Shown: positions 18,947-28,636, numbered from the stretch's first letter. The stretch is 64,000 bases of DNA from Neisseria yangbaofengii (GCF_014898075.1 NZ_CP062976.1:1-64000), one strand, 5' to 3'. Made by a program: numbers and translations. The notes: a model not told the origin generated them from the letters alone.

Positions 18947-19864
18947 ATGAAAAAAGATCGAATGATAAACCCCACGGTGGTTGCCGTGGTCGCTCTTTTG
19001 CACATTGGATTGATGTCTTTATTATGGAAAGCCCATAAGCCCGACATTGTTGATGTTGAGCATATCGAGTTTGTTGAATTAGGAGATTTCGGTGGCGGCG
19101 ATGGCGCACCGGAAGGTGCCGGTGCGCCATCGCCGGTGCAAGCGCCGCCACCTCCGCCGCCGCCGAAACCTAAACCGCGCCCTGAGCGGAAACCCAAACC
19201 GAAACCGGTAGAAGAGGCGAGGCCGGAGATTAATCCGGTTATCATCAAAAAGGCAGAGGCGGATATTCAGCAACCTAAAGAAAAACCGAAACCGGTTGAA
19301 AAAAACAAGCCGAAACGCGAGCCTAAGCCGGAACCCAAACCAGAACCTAAACCAGAACCTAAACCTGAGCCGGCACCGGCGCCAGAAACTAAAGCAGAAA
19401 AACCTGCTGAGAAACAGGCCGAAAAAGCCGGCGGTAACGCGGCTGAAAAAGCAGGCGGCGAAGGCGGTAAAGGCGGATCATCTGCCAAAGGCGAAGGCAA
19501 TGGCCGCGGAGAAGGCAGCGGCAGCGGTTCAGGCGGTAAAAAAGGTGAAAACGGCACCGGTGAGGGCAGCGGCACAGGCGGCGGCAGCGGCCCGGGCAGC
19601 AGCCGCGACAATCCGGTAAAAGCCACCGGCTCGATTCCGACTCCGCCGTATCCTGCTTTATCGCAAGAAAATGGTGAAGAGGGTACCGTCGTGCTGAATG
19701 TATTGGTAGCACCGGGCGGCAAAGTCGCTTCGGTATCGGTTGCCAAGAGCAGCGGTTCGTCACGCTTAGACCGTGCCGCACGCAATGCCGCCAAATCCGG
19801 CCACTTCAGCACCAATGTATGGACGAGCTACCGCGTGCCGGTACGCTTCAGCTTAGATGGATAG
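18947..19864 (+). CDS. tonB: TonB energy transducer
   Basis: 305 residues. TonB spans the periplasm and passes proton-motive energy from ExbB-ExbD to outer-membrane receptors. An N-terminal membrane anchor (VVAVVALLHIGLMSLLW) carries the conserved His. A long Pro/Lys/Glu spacer follows, including tandem KPEP repeats from 12-bp units near 19326-19370, then a Gly/Ser-rich stretch, and the C-terminal TonB domain (about 225-305: PPYPALSQENGEEGTVVLNVLV, SSGSSRLDRAA). Repeats in the spacer could vary in length between strains. It heads tonB-exbB-exbD. Confidence 0.95.
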   Translation: MKKDRMINPTVVAVVALLHIGLMSLLWKAHKPDIVDVEHIEFVELGDFGGGDGAPEGAGAPSPVQAPPPPPPPKPKPRPERKPKPKPVEEARPEINPVIIKKAEADIQQPKEKPKPVEKNKPKREPKPEPKPEPKPEPKPEPAPAPETKAEKPAEKQAEKAGGNAAEKAGGEGGKGGSSAKGEGNGRGEGSGSGSGGKKGENGTGEGSGTGGGSGPGSSRDNPVKATGSIPTPPYPALSQENGEEGTVVLNVLVAPGGKVASVSVAKSSGSSRLDRAARNAAKSGHFSTNVWTSYRVPVRFSLDG

Positions 19865-19951
19865 GCCGTCTGAAAGCAGTAATGCTGTGGCCTGAATCCC
19901 AACAGGCTGCCGCCGAATGTTTCATTTATTTATTTTGATTTTGGAAAAACC

Positions 19952-20611
19952 ATGAATTTAGGATTAGTGTTTCAATCGGGCGATTACGTCTTAATCAGCG
20001 TATTTTTATTGATGGTCATTATGAGTATTGTCACGTGGAGCGTTTTGATCGTGCGCGTGATTAAGCTGCGCAAAGCCAAAGCAGGCAATGCCGCCGCCAA
20101 AAAAGCGGTTATGGATTCGTTTACGCTGAATGATGCTGTGCAGAAAGTCAGAAATATCGATGCACCAATCAGCACGCTGACCACTGATGCCGTACGTGCG
20201 TACGACAATTATCGCCAAAGCACCACCAAAACCTTGGCCAACGCATTGCCGCTGAATGAATTCTTAGTCGGCCAAATCCGCACCAGCATGAATCAGGCCA
20301 TGCGCCAATTTGACGGCGGCATGACGGCCTTGGCGTCGATTGGTGCGACCGCGCCTTTTATCGGTTTGTTCGGTACCGTTTGGGGTATTTACCACGCTTT
20401 GATTAACATCAGCGAAAGCGGCCAAATGAGCATCGCTGCCGTAGCAGGTCCGATTGGCGAAGCCTTGGTGGCAACAGCGGCCGGTTTGTTTGTGGCGATT
20501 CCGGCGGTGTTGGCTTACAATTTCTTAAACCGCGGCAAAAAAACCGTTTCTCAAGACTTAGACGCTTACGCGCATGATTTGCACGTTCGTCTGTTGAATC
20601 AGAAGGATTAA
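19952..20611 (+). CDS. exbB: ExbB, TonB-complex proton channel subunit
   Basis: 219 residues of the MotA/TolQ/ExbB family. Three membrane segments are visible (about 14-37, 125-150 and 165-190), with the conserved loop [20 protein letters not shown] and [21 protein letters not shown], which includes the conserved Thr of the channel. It forms the pentameric channel around ExbD. It is 87 bases downstream of tonB and 3 bases before exbD. Confidence 0.95.
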   Translation: MNLGLVFQSGDYVLISVFLLMVIMSIVTWSVLIVRVIKLRKAKAGNAAAKKAVMDSFTLNDAVQKVRNIDAPISTLTTDAVRAYDNYRQSTTKTLANALPLNEFLVGQIRTSMNQAMRQFDGGMTALASIGATAPFIGLFGTVWGIYHALINISESGQMSIAAVAGPIGEALVATAAGLFVAIPAVLAYNFLNRGKKTVSQDLDAYAHDLHVRLLNQKD

Positions 20612-20614
20612 CAT

Positions 20615-21052
20615 ATGGCATTCGGTTCAATGAATTCCGGTGACGAAGATGCGCCGATGTCTGACATCAACGTGACTCCTTTGGTCGATGTGATGCTGGT
20701 GTTGCTGATTGTATTTATGATTACCATGCCGGTGCTGACGCATTCGATTCCGTTGGAGTTGCCGACCGCTTCCGAACAGGCGGCGAAAAAAGATGCGCAG
20801 CCTAAAGAGCCTTTGCGCGTGACGATTGGTGCCGACGGCGCATATTATATCGGTGGCGATTCCGACAAGAAAATCACCATTGAAGAAGTTGCCGCGCGTT
20901 TGAAGGAGGCTAAAACGGCGAATGAAGATGCCATCGTAGCCATTGCAGCAGATAAAGCCGTGGAATATGATTATGTGAACAAAGCTTTGGGTGCGGTACG
21001 CGAAGCCGGTATCAGCAAAATCGGTTTTGTCACGGAAACCAAAGCAGAATAA
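20615..21052 (+). CDS. exbD: ExbD, TonB-complex channel subunit
   Basis: 145 residues. A single N-terminal membrane helix (DINVTPLVDVMLVLLIVFMIT) contains the essential Asp (LVDVMLVLL) that carries protons, followed by a periplasmic domain. The start lies 3 bases past the exbB stop, so translation is probably coupled. After the gene, an uptake sequence in another dialect (AGGCTGCCTGAA, 21094-21105) is found. Confidence 0.95.
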   Translation: MAFGSMNSGDEDAPMSDINVTPLVDVMLVLLIVFMITMPVLTHSIPLELPTASEQAAKKDAQPKEPLRVTIGADGAYYIGGDSDKKITIEEVAARLKEAKTANEDAIVAIAADKAVEYDYVNKALGAVREAGISKIGFVTETKAE

Positions 21053-21234
21053 CAGTTGAAAACGTTGCAAAGATTTCTGCTTATCTGTTTAACAGGCTGC
21101 CTGAAAGAATAGTTGAACTAAAATTTTGAGTGTTTAGTCTAAGGTTTCAGACGGCCTGTTTGTATGAAAGCCAAAATTCTGCAATATTAGCCGATTAAAA
21201 TAAGCTTGCCTGATGGAGAAGGAGTACAACAGAC

Positions 21235-21354
21235 ATGACCTTATTGGATGTGAGTTTGTGGTTGATGGCTGCGGTTTTGTTGTTGATGCTGCTTTCCATC
21301 GTATTCGGTTTGGTCCATATGGCCGTGATGATGGCTAAGCAGCAAGAATTTTGA
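21235..21354 (+). CDS. Small membrane protein, 39 residues
   Basis: A short ORF with a strong ribosome-binding site (GGAGAAGGAG, 7-16 bases upstream) encoding one hydrophobic helix: MTLLDVSLWLMAAVLLLMLL, continuing through IVFGLVHMAVMM to a charged tail KQQEF. A helix with a short polar tail is typical of small accessory membrane subunits. It lies downstream of exbD, after about 180 bases including DUS copies, and is followed at once by a Correia element. Function unknown. Confidence 0.55.
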   Translation: MTLLDVSLWLMAAVLLLMLLSIVFGLVHMAVMMAKQQEF

Positions 21355-21356
21355 TT

Positions 21357-21462
21357 TATAGTGAATTCACTTTAAACTAGTACGGCGTTGGTTCACCTGG
21401 CCGTATTATCTATACTGTCTTCGGCTCACCGCCTTGTCCTATTTTAAAGTGAATCCACTATA
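21357..21462. repeat. Correia element
   Basis: 106-bp copy from TATAGTGAATTCACTTTAAA to GTGAATCCACTATA. It begins 3 bases after the small ORF's stop codon. Confidence 0.87.
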
Positions 21463-21475
21463 AAAGATAATGAAA

Positions 21476-21503
21476 AGGCCGTCTGAAATGTTTCAGACGG
21501 CCT
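21476..21503. terminator. DUS-pair terminator
   Basis: Perfect inverted DUS with a 4-nt loop and a T run on the plus strand. It lies downstream of the minus-strand phosphatase-like gene. Confidence 0.78.
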
Positions 21504-21517
21504 TTTATGTGTTTGAT

Positions 21518-21958
21518 TTAAGAAAATTTTTGTTCGGCTGCAGTTTGTAAACGCGCTTCAAAATTGCTCAAGTCAACACCGGCTTCGGCAGCGGCGGCTT
21601 TAGCCTCGGCAACGCGCATACCGTTTTGCACTTGATGATAAGCCCACAATAAAGAACTGCGCGTGCCGGTGCGGCAATAGGCTAATACGGGCTGGTCGGC
21701 GTGCTGCAATAGATCTTGAAATGCAGCAACATCGGCGGCGGAAATATTAGGCGCGGCAACAGGCTGGTGTTTGAAAGACGTAATGCCTTCTGCCGACAGC
21801 CATTGTTGCACTTGCGCCATTGATGGCTGATTGTCTTCTTCGCCGTCGGGGCGGTTGCAGATAACGGTTTGGATGCCCAATTGTGCGGCATCTTTTGCAT
21901 CTTGTTCGGTCAGTTGCGGCGACACGTATAATTGTCCGCTCAATTTCAAAATAGCCAT
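21518..21958 (-). CDS. Dual-specificity phosphatase-like protein (DUF442/BLH domain)
   Basis: 146 residues of the beta-lactamase-hydrolase-like phosphatase family (TIGR01244), often annotated as sulfur transferase. The P-loop AYCRTGTRSS has the catalytic Cys and Arg of the CX5R motif. The N-terminal ILKLSGQLYVSPQLTEQD and TVICNRPDGEE are typical. In other bacteria the domain occurs with persulfide dioxygenase and rhodanese genes; no such neighbour is here, so the substrate is open. The start MAILKL at 21958 has AAGGGAAATC upstream; a start 7 codons earlier is less likely. Confidence 0.78.
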   Translation of the reverse strand: MAILKLSGQLYVSPQLTEQDAKDAAQLGIQTVICNRPDGEEDNQPSMAQVQQWLSAEGITSFKHQPVAAPNISAADVAAFQDLLQHADQPVLAYCRTGTRSSLLWAYHQVQNGMRVAEAKAAAAEAGVDLSNFEARLQTAAEQKFS

Positions 21959-22015
21959 GATTTCCCTTCCTTTTGTCAATTGTTCAGACGGCCTGATGAA
22001 AGGCCGTCTGAAAGT

Positions 22016-23764
22016 TTAGCGGTTAAACAACCATTTATCCAACAAATCTTGATGGGTGATTTTCAACAAAGCCGTATTCGCTTCCACGGCTTGCACGGTA
22101 ATGTGCGTTTGGTGCAGCACGCCGCTGCGGAAAAAGTGCAGCGTGGCACGCTCGCCGACAGCCAATTGTGCCCATTGTGCGGCCAAGTCGGTGCAGGCAT
22201 AGCCGTTGAGTGCGATGATTTTGTCTTGCGGGCACAAAGCTGCGTTTTCCGCACTGCCGCCGTTGAATACGTGCGTCAGCGTGGCGCCGTCGCCGCTTTG
22301 TTTGAAGCGTGCGCCGAAATCGCCGGCCGGTTTTACGCAAACCGTTTCGCCCGCCAAGCCGCCGTGACTGTACGGCATGGGCTGCCAATCCAATGCCACG
22401 CCGACGTGTGCCAAGCATTCTTGCAAGGGCAGGTCATCGGTGCTGTATAAGGCCGTCTGAAAAAATGCTTGCAAATCCAAACCGGTGATTTGTTGGCAAC
22501 GCACTTGCCAGTGTTTTTCCGGAATGCCTTGCCCTGTATTGACCCAATCGCGGTAGTGCTGTTGCATCACACTGTCTAATGAATGCCTGCCGTTGCTTTT
22601 TTGACGAATCAGCAAATCCAAACACAATGCCGCCAACGCCCCTTTCTGATAATAGCTGACGATGGCATTGCTGCTGTTTTCGTCTTGTTTGTAAAACTTG
22701 TTCCATGCGGTGAAGCTGGATTCAGCCAATGTTTGTTTCAGACGGCCTTTGGTGTGCTGCACGCGGGTAATCGCTTGGCCGAGCAGATTTAAATAAGCAT
22801 TGCCGCCAATCACGCCGCTGCGTGCTAGGAACAAATCATCATAATAAGACGTAATGCCCTCAAATGCCCACAGCTGCTCGGTGTAACTTTCTTGGTCGAG
22901 GTCGTAAGGCACAAATGCTTCGGGCTTAACCGACTTTACATTCCAAGCATGAAAGTATTCGTGGCTGAACAGGCCGAGCAGTTGGGTATAGGCTTCGTCG
23001 GCTTCGCCTATATTGTGCAGCGGCAGGCTGTTGCGGTCGGCTAAAAGAGCGGTGCTGCTGATGTGTTCGAGGCCGCCGTAGATGTTGTCACCGATATGCA
23101 GCATAAACAGATATTCTTGAAACGGTGTAGGCTCGGGGAACATTGCCAATTCGGTTTCGCAGATTTTGCGAATGTCGTTGATAAAACGTTGGCGGTCAAA
23201 ATCGCGGTAAAAGCCGCTTAAGGCAATGCGGTGTGGAATACCGGCGGCGGTAAAGTCTAGAAATTCAATCTTACCCATTTCAACCGGATGGTCGATTAAA
23301 TCGGCATAAGAGGCCGTCTGAAATTGAAGTGCGGCGTTTTGGGGCAGGGTAGTGGCAATTTGCCATTGGCCGGGAAAATCTTGCAAAGTAACACCATGCG
23401 GTAGAGATTCGGAGCCATGGATTTTTAAAAACAGGCAGGCACCATCAAAGAAGCCGCGTTCTGTGCTTAAAAACGCGCCGCGCACGGATAAGTCAAACGC
23501 ATAAACGGTGTAGCAAATTTGCCACTTGCCTTTCCGGCCGTTTGCCTGCCATTTATTCTTGGTCAATTGCGTCAATGCAACAGTATGACCATTGCAAGAA
23601 GCACTTAATTGCGTGATATGTCTGGAGAAGTCACGAATCAGATAGCTGCCCGGTACCCAATTGGGCAGGCTGAATTCAATAGGTAAATCATTGTCTTGAT
23701 TTAAGCTCAATGTAATTTGGTATTCATGGCTCAAGGGGCGGAACGAGATTGTGTAATTAATCAT
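22016..23764 (-). CDS. M61 family metallopeptidase with C-terminal PDZ domain
   Basis: 582 residues. M61 enzymes (glycyl aminopeptidase type) have a beta-rich N-terminal domain, a thermolysin-like catalytic domain and a PDZ domain. The zinc site HEYFHAW (HExxH) is followed by the third ligand Glu in LWAFEGITSYYDD. The C-terminal PDZ part includes GSAENAALCPQDKIIALNGY. No signal peptide is visible, so it is likely cytoplasmic. Two DUS copies lie inside the frame. An outward-facing DUS pair (21983-22012) separates it from the next gene. Confidence 0.88.
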   Translation of the reverse strand: MINYTISFRPLSHEYQITLSLNQDNDLPIEFSLPNWVPGSYLIRDFSRHITQLSASCNGHTVALTQLTKNKWQANGRKGKWQICYTVYAFDLSVRGAFLSTERGFFDGACLFLKIHGSESLPHGVTLQDFPGQWQIATTLPQNAALQFQTASYADLIDHPVEMGKIEFLDFTAAGIPHRIALSGFYRDFDRQRFINDIRKICETELAMFPEPTPFQEYLFMLHIGDNIYGGLEHISSTALLADRNSLPLHNIGEADEAYTQLLGLFSHEYFHAWNVKSVKPEAFVPYDLDQESYTEQLWAFEGITSYYDDLFLARSGVIGGNAYLNLLGQAITRVQHTKGRLKQTLAESSFTAWNKFYKQDENSSNAIVSYYQKGALAALCLDLLIRQKSNGRHSLDSVMQQHYRDWVNTGQGIPEKHWQVRCQQITGLDLQAFFQTALYSTDDLPLQECLAHVGVALDWQPMPYSHGGLAGETVCVKPAGDFGARFKQSGDGATLTHVFNGGSAENAALCPQDKIIALNGYACTDLAAQWAQLAVGERATLHFFRSGVLHQTHITVQAVEANTALLKITHQDLLDKWLFNR

Positions 23765-23821
23765 ATCTATTGCTTGGTTTGTTAAAATTAATGAATAGCG
23801 TCGGCATACAGTGTCTGATAT

Positions 23822-23835
23822 TTAATTTACATCAA
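23822..23835. promoter_or_regulatory. Candidate FNR box
   Basis: TTAAT-N4-ATCAA matches the FNR consensus TTGAT-N4-ATCAA at nine of ten positions. It lies between the divergent M61 gene and the ccoN operon, 268 bases before ccoN. FNR control of cbb3 operons is common in proteobacteria. The remaining intergenic DNA to 24102 is AT-rich with no gene. Confidence 0.4.
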
Positions 23836-24102
23836 AAAGCCTTTAAAAAAACGGGTCTTGAAAAAAATGTATGTTGTTTATCGAGTTGGGTTTTATTTAA
23901 ATATTTGATTATTAAAATTTTTTATTTTTTAAGCTGCGTATTGGTTTGAGCGGAAGAAATATAATATTGCTTGGCTCAATCTTGTATATATGTTAAATTT
24001 AGAAAAATTTATACTTTGCCTTAATGTTTTTTGTGGAAACGCAGAAAACATTCGGGCGGGTAAAACAAAAATTTTTAATTCCCATAATTTATGGAGACTC
24101 CC

Positions 24103-25533
24103 ATGGACACACAAACTTATAACTACAAAGTGGTGCGCCAGTTCGCCATCATGACAGTAGTTTGGGGCATCGTGGGTATGTTGGTCGGTGTGATTGTCGC
24201 CGCCCAATTATACTTGCCGGCTCTTAATTTATCTGAAATCGGACCTTGGTTCCACTTTGGTCGTCTGCGTCCATTGCACACTAATGCAGTGATTTTCGCA
24301 TTCGGTGGCTGCGGTCTGTTTGCCACTTCTTATTATGTCGTACAGCGCACCTGTAATACCCGCCTGTTTGGCGGTTGGTTGGCATCATTTACCTTTTGGG
24401 GCTGGCAAGCGGTCATTGTAGCGGCAGTCATCACCTTGCCGATGGGCTTTACTCAAGGTAAAGAATATGCGGAGTTGGAATGGCCGATCGATATCCTGAT
24501 TACTCTGGTATGGGTGGCTTACGCAATCGTATTCTTCGGTACCATCGCCAAACGTAAAGTAAAACACATTTATGTGGCTAACTGGTTCTACGGCGGCTTC
24601 ATCTTAGCCGTTGCCTTACTGCATATTGTGAACAACATCAGCATCCCTGCCGGCTTCATGAAATCTTATCCGGTATATGCCGGTGCCATCGATGCCATGG
24701 TTCAATGGTGGTATGGCCATAATGCGGTAGGTTTCTTCCTGACCGCGGGCTTCTTGGGCATGATGTACTACTTCGTTCCAAAACAAGCAGGCCGCCCGGT
24801 TTACTCTTACCGTTTGTCTGTGGTTCACTTCTGGGCATTGATTTTTACTTATATGTGGGCAGGCCCTCACCACTTGCACTACACCGCATTGCCTGACTGG
24901 ACACAATCTTTGGGTATGGTCTTGTCGCTGATTCTGTTCGCACCATCTTGGGGCGGTATGATCAACGGTATTATGACCTTGTCTGGCGCGTGGGACAAAC
25001 TACGTACCGATCCGATTTTGAAATTCTTGATCGTTTCCCTGTCTTTCTACGGTATGTCGACCTTTGAAGGTCCGATGATGTCGATCAAAACCGTTAACTC
25101 CTTGAGCCACTACACCGACTGGACAGTTGCACACGTACACGCCGGCGCCTTGGGTTGGGTAGGTTTTGTGACCATCGGTTCGATTTACTACCTGATTCCG
25201 CGTCTGTTTGGTAAAACCCAAATGCACAGCGTGAAATTGATTGAAACACACTTCTGGATCGCAACCATCGGCGTGGTGTTGTACATTGCTGCGATGTGGA
25301 TTGCCGGTGTGATGCAAGGTTTGATGTGGGGATCGTTGAATGACGACGGTACTTTGACCTACTCATTTGTTGAGTCTGTAAAACGCACTATGCCTTATTA
25401 TGCAATCCGTGTGGTAGGTGGTCTGATGTATTTGACCGGTATGTGTATCATGGCGTACAACGTTTACCGTACTGCAATCAGTGGCAAACCTGTTGAAGCT
25501 GAGATCCCTGCGGTTTCTCAACACCACCACTAA
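24103..25533 (+). CDS. ccoN: cbb3-type cytochrome c oxidase subunit I (CcoN)
   Basis: 476 residues with twelve membrane helices. It is the catalytic subunit carrying haem b, the b3-CuB oxygen-reduction site and the cross-linked Tyr. Haem and copper His ligands are visible in [41 protein letters not shown] and [15 protein letters not shown]. The ATG at 24103 is chosen over 24091 because GGAGA lies 6-10 bases upstream. It is first in ccoN-ccoO-ccoQ-ccoP, the high-affinity terminal oxidase and the only oxidase typical of Neisseria. Confidence 0.96.
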   Translation: MDTQTYNYKVVRQFAIMTVVWGIVGMLVGVIVAAQLYLPALNLSEIGPWFHFGRLRPLHTNAVIFAFGGCGLFATSYYVVQRTCNTRLFGGWLASFTFWGWQAVIVAAVITLPMGFTQGKEYAELEWPIDILITLVWVAYAIVFFGTIAKRKVKHIYVANWFYGGFILAVALLHIVNNISIPAGFMKSYPVYAGAIDAMVQWWYGHNAVGFFLTAGFLGMMYYFVPKQAGRPVYSYRLSVVHFWALIFTYMWAGPHHLHYTALPDWTQSLGMVLSLILFAPSWGGMINGIMTLSGAWDKLRTDPILKFLIVSLSFYGMSTFEGPMMSIKTVNSLSHYTDWTVAHVHAGALGWVGFVTIGSIYYLIPRLFGKTQMHSVKLIETHFWIATIGVVLYIAAMWIAGVMQGLMWGSLNDDGTLTYSFVESVKRTMPYYAIRVVGGLMYLTGMCIMAYNVYRTAISGKPVEAEIPAVSQHHH

Positions 25534-25556
25534 ATAACAAGAAAGTAGGCTACCAA

Positions 25557-26168
25557 ATGAAATTACAACAATTAGCTGAAGAAAAAGTCGGCTTTCTGAT
25601 TATTTTCACTGTGATTGTAATCAGTTTCGGCTTGTTGATTGAAGTTGTGCCTTTGTTTGGCACGAAAGCAGTTATCGAGCCTGCTCCGGGTGTGAAACCT
25701 TATAATGCATTGCAAGTGGCAGGTCGTGATATTTATGTGCGTGAAGGTTGTTACAACTGCCATTCACAAATGATTCGTCCTTTCCGTGCAGAAACCGAGC
25801 GTTACGGCCATTACTCTGTTGCCGGCGAGTCTGTTTACGACCGCCCGTTCCAATGGGGTTCGAAACGTACCGGTCCTGATTTGGCACGTGTCGGCGGCCG
25901 TTATTCTGATGAATGGCACCGCATTCACTTGCAGAATCCGCGTGACGTGGTTCCTGAATCGAATATGCCGGCATTCCCATGGTTGGCACGCAACAAGGTA
26001 GACGCTGAAGCAACTGTGGCGCGCATGAAAGCATTGCGTGCCGTAGGTACCCCTTACAGTGATGAAGAATTGCAAAAAGCACCGGAAATGCTGACCAACA
26101 AATCTGAGCTGGATGCAGTGATTGCCTACTTGCAAAGTTTGGGCTTGGCATTGAAAAACGTAAGGTAA
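25557..26168 (+). CDS. ccoO: cbb3 oxidase subunit II, monohaem cytochrome c (CcoO)
   Basis: 203 residues. One N-terminal membrane anchor ([18 protein letters not shown]) is followed by a periplasmic cytochrome c domain with CYNCH haem attachment ([14 protein letters not shown]) and an axial Met in [11 protein letters not shown]. It passes electrons from CcoP to CcoN. It is 23 bases after ccoN. Confidence 0.96.
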   Translation: MKLQQLAEEKVGFLIIFTVIVISFGLLIEVVPLFGTKAVIEPAPGVKPYNALQVAGRDIYVREGCYNCHSQMIRPFRAETERYGHYSVAGESVYDRPFQWGSKRTGPDLARVGGRYSDEWHRIHLQNPRDVVPESNMPAFPWLARNKVDAEATVARMKALRAVGTPYSDEELQKAPEMLTNKSELDAVIAYLQSLGLALKNVR

Positions 26169-26172
26169 CATC

Positions 26173-26337
26173 ATGGATATTAACTGGGTCCGCTCACTTT
26201 TTACGCTGCTGATTTTTGTCAGCTTCATACTGGTCATCTATATTGTGTTCAACCGGCACAATAAGAAAAATTACGATGAAGCCGCCAGTAGTATTTTTGA
26301 CAATAATGACGATACGCCTGATAAAAACGAGCGATAA
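26173..26337 (+). CDS. ccoQ: cbb3 oxidase small subunit (CcoQ/FixQ)
   Basis: 54 residues, starting 4 bases after ccoO. One membrane helix (LFTLLIFVSFILVIYIVF) is followed by a basic then acidic tail (RHNKKNYDEAASSIFDNND), the usual CcoQ layout. It stabilises the oxidase assembly. Its position between ccoO and ccoP confirms the call. Confidence 0.9.
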   Translation: MDINWVRSLFTLLIFVSFILVIYIVFNRHNKKNYDEAASSIFDNNDDTPDKNER

Positions 26338-26367
26338 CCGGTTAATCCGTGGTCACGGAGCAAAAGA

Positions 26368-27762
26368 ATGAACACAACATCCCAATTTACCAGTAATTTC
26401 TGGAATATATACATTGCCGCCATTGTCCTGCTCAGCTTTATCGGTTTGGCTTGGCTGCTTTTCTCGCAAAATGTGGTGAAACAGCCGAAAAAAGGCGAAG
26501 AAGTACAAACCACAGGTCATGAATGGGACGGTATTGAAGAATATAACAATCCGTTACCGCGTTGGTGGTTTTGGTTGTATGTCCTCACTTGGGTTTTCGG
26601 TGCTGTTTACTTGGTGCTGTATCCGGGGGTAGGTGACTGGAAAGGTATCTTGAATTGGACCAGTCACAACCAATACGAAAAAGAAGTGGCCAAAGCAAAC
26701 GAGCAATACCAACCGCTGTATGCTAAGTTTGCCAAAATGCCGATTGAGAAAGTGGCGAAAGATCCGCAAGCACAACAAATCGGTAAAAACATGTTTGATA
26801 CTTACTGTATCCAATGTCACGGTTCGGATGCCAAAGGTTCTAAAGGTTTCCCTAACCTGACCGACCACGACTGGTTGTGGGGCGGCGAACCGGAGCAAAT
26901 CTCCGAAACCATCGAAAAAGGCCGTACCAACGTGATGGCTGCATGGGGGCCGCAATTGGGTGAAGAGCGTGTGAAAGACGTTGCGCATTATGTGATGTCT
27001 TTGTCTAAAGGTAAAGACCAATACGATGAGGAACGTGCTGCTCGCGGTCAGGCTTTGTTTAGCGGTCCGCCTGCTAACTGCTTCACTTGTCACGGCGACA
27101 AAGGTCAAGGTATCCAAGGCTTAGGTCCTAACCTGACCGACGACACCTGGTTGTGGGGCGGTACGCAAAAAGCCATTATCGAAACCATTACCAACGGTCG
27201 TCATAACCAAATGCCGGCATGGGGTAACTTCTTGGATAAAGATAAATTACACATCATGACCGCTTATGTTTGGGGCTTGTCTAATAAAGACGGCAAAGCA
27301 CCGGTGAAAAAAGCAGAGCCTGCTGCGGCTTCTCCGGCTGCTAGCGAAGCTTCCGCTCCCGCAACTGAGGCTGCTTCTGCTGCCAGTACGTCTGCTGCAA
27401 CTGAAAAAGCCGTACCGGCTGCGGACACTGCTGAAGTCACTTACAATGCAAACGATGGCGCAGTATTCTTCTTTGCAACCGGTAAAAGTGATGTAGCTGC
27501 TAATGCAGAAACTGTAGTGGCGGATTTGGTTAAAGCTGCTAAAGACGGTAAACGTCTGATTGTAAGCGGTTATACCGACAGCACTGGTGACACTACAGCA
27601 AATGCCGAATTGTCTAAAAAACGTGCCCAAGCGGTTCGGGCATTTTTTGAAGCTCAAGGTGTAAAAGCAGAAAATATCGAATTGCGTAAACCTGAAAACA
27701 CTACTGCTGCACAAGGCAATGATGTTCAAGGTCGTCGCGTAGAAGTTAAATTGGAAGGTTAA
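26368..27762 (+). CDS. ccoP: cbb3 oxidase dihaem subunit CcoP fused to an OmpA-like domain
   Basis: 464 residues. Two N-terminal membrane helices (11-33 and 67-87) precede two cytochrome c domains with haem sites CIQCH (147-151) and CFTCH (238-242) and axial Met in NVMAAWG and NQMPAWG. That is a complete CcoP by about residue 310. It continues through an Ala/Ser/Glu/Pro linker (311-354) into an OmpA-like domain (358-464) with GYTDSTGD (Asp404) and LSKKRAQAV (Arg419), the pair that binds diaminopimelate in peptidoglycan. Gonococcal CcoP instead carries a third haem domain there; this one has only two CxxCH motifs. A terminator follows. Confidence 0.93.
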   Translation: MNTTSQFTSNFWNIYIAAIVLLSFIGLAWLLFSQNVVKQPKKGEEVQTTGHEWDGIEEYNNPLPRWWFWLYVLTWVFGAVYLVLYPGVGDWKGILNWTSHNQYEKEVAKANEQYQPLYAKFAKMPIEKVAKDPQAQQIGKNMFDTYCIQCHGSDAKGSKGFPNLTDHDWLWGGEPEQISETIEKGRTNVMAAWGPQLGEERVKDVAHYVMSLSKGKDQYDEERAARGQALFSGPPANCFTCHGDKGQGIQGLGPNLTDDTWLWGGTQKAIIETITNGRHNQMPAWGNFLDKDKLHIMTAYVWGLSNKDGKAPVKKAEPAAASPAASEASAPATEAASAASTSAATEKAVPAADTAEVTYNANDGAVFFFATGKSDVAANAETVVADLVKAAKDGKRLIVSGYTDSTGDTTANAELSKKRAQAVRAFFEAQGVKAENIELRKPENTTAAQGNDVQGRRVEVKLEG

Positions 27763-27772
27763 TATCCTGATG

Positions 27773-27801
27773 AAAAAGCCACTCGAAAGGGTGGCTTTTT
27801 T
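27773..27801 (+). terminator. Terminator of the cco operon
   Basis: AAAAAGCCAC / GTGGCTTTTT stem with a short TCGAAAGG loop and T run, 10 bases past the ccoP stop. Confidence 0.88.
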
Positions 27802-27933
27802 GTATTAAATTATTTAGTTTTCAGACGGCCTTAATTAGAACAAGGTGTAAAACACTCAAGGCCGTCTGAAAAATCGGTTATAATGAATTTATTTCAAAGG
27901 CCGTCTGAAAAGACGGTTTTCTTATTATTTTCA

Positions 27934-27970
27934 CGCGGTTCGTAACCCTCCCGCGATACCAAAACTAGGA
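27934..27970 (+). promoter_or_regulatory. preQ1-I riboswitch upstream of queC
   Basis: P1 stem CGCGG (27934-27938) / CCGCG (27951-27955), loop TTCGTAACCCTC, then the A-rich tail ending AAAACTAGGA (27961-27970). This is the compact class I preQ1 aptamer, an H-type pseudoknot. The 3' strand includes AGGA, the ribosome-binding site 6 bases before the queC ATG, so preQ1 binding should block translation. A TATAAT at 27879-27884 may be the promoter -10. Confidence 0.87.
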
Positions 27971-27976
27971 ATCAAT

Positions 27977-28636
27977 ATGCATAATCAAAAAGCCTTGATC
28001 ATCTTTTCCGGTGGCCAAGATTCTACCACTTGCCTGTTTCAAGCAATTCAAACGTATGGCCGAGACAATGTCCAAACTATCACTTTTCGCTACGGCCAAC
28101 GCCATTCAATCGAATTGGAACGCGCACAATGGATTGCTCAAGATTTAGGCATTGCGCAAACCGTATTAGATTTAAGCTTAATGCGGCAGATTACCCATAA
28201 TGCTTTAATGGAAGAGGGAGCGGCCATTCAGACGGCTGCCAACGGTATGCCGAATACTTTTGTCGATGGGCGTAATGCTTTGTTTTTAATGTATGCCGCT
28301 ATTTACGCCAAAGGGCAAAACATTAAGCACATCATTGTCGGTGTGTGTGAAACCGATTTTTCCGGTTATCCGGATTGCCGTGACGTGTTTGTTAAGTCTA
28401 TGAATGTAACCCTCAATTTGGCGATGGATTATGATTTCCAGATTCACACGCCTTTGATGTATCTGACCAAAGCACAAACATGGGCGCTGGCTGATGAATT
28501 GGGCTACTTGGATTATGTGCGCGAGCAAACGCATACCTGTTACAACGGTGTGGCCGGCGGTTGCGGCGAATGCCCGAGCTGCGTGTTGCGCGAACGTGGT
28601 TTGCAGGAGTATCTGGCGAGCAAACAGGCCATCTGA
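27977..28636 (+). CDS. queC: 7-cyano-7-deazaguanine synthase QueC
   Basis: 219 residues. It converts 7-carboxy-7-deazaguanine to preQ0 with ATP and ammonia in queuosine biosynthesis. The PP-loop ATPase motif [13 protein letters not shown] is at the N-terminus, and the zinc cysteines are in [18 protein letters not shown] at the C-terminus. It heads queC-queD-queE under a preQ1 riboswitch. Confidence 0.96.
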   Translation: MHNQKALIIFSGGQDSTTCLFQAIQTYGRDNVQTITFRYGQRHSIELERAQWIAQDLGIAQTVLDLSLMRQITHNALMEEGAAIQTAANGMPNTFVDGRNALFLMYAAIYAKGQNIKHIIVGVCETDFSGYPDCRDVFVKSMNVTLNLAMDYDFQIHTPLMYLTKAQTWALADELGYLDYVREQTHTCYNGVAGGCGECPSCVLRERGLQEYLASKQAI

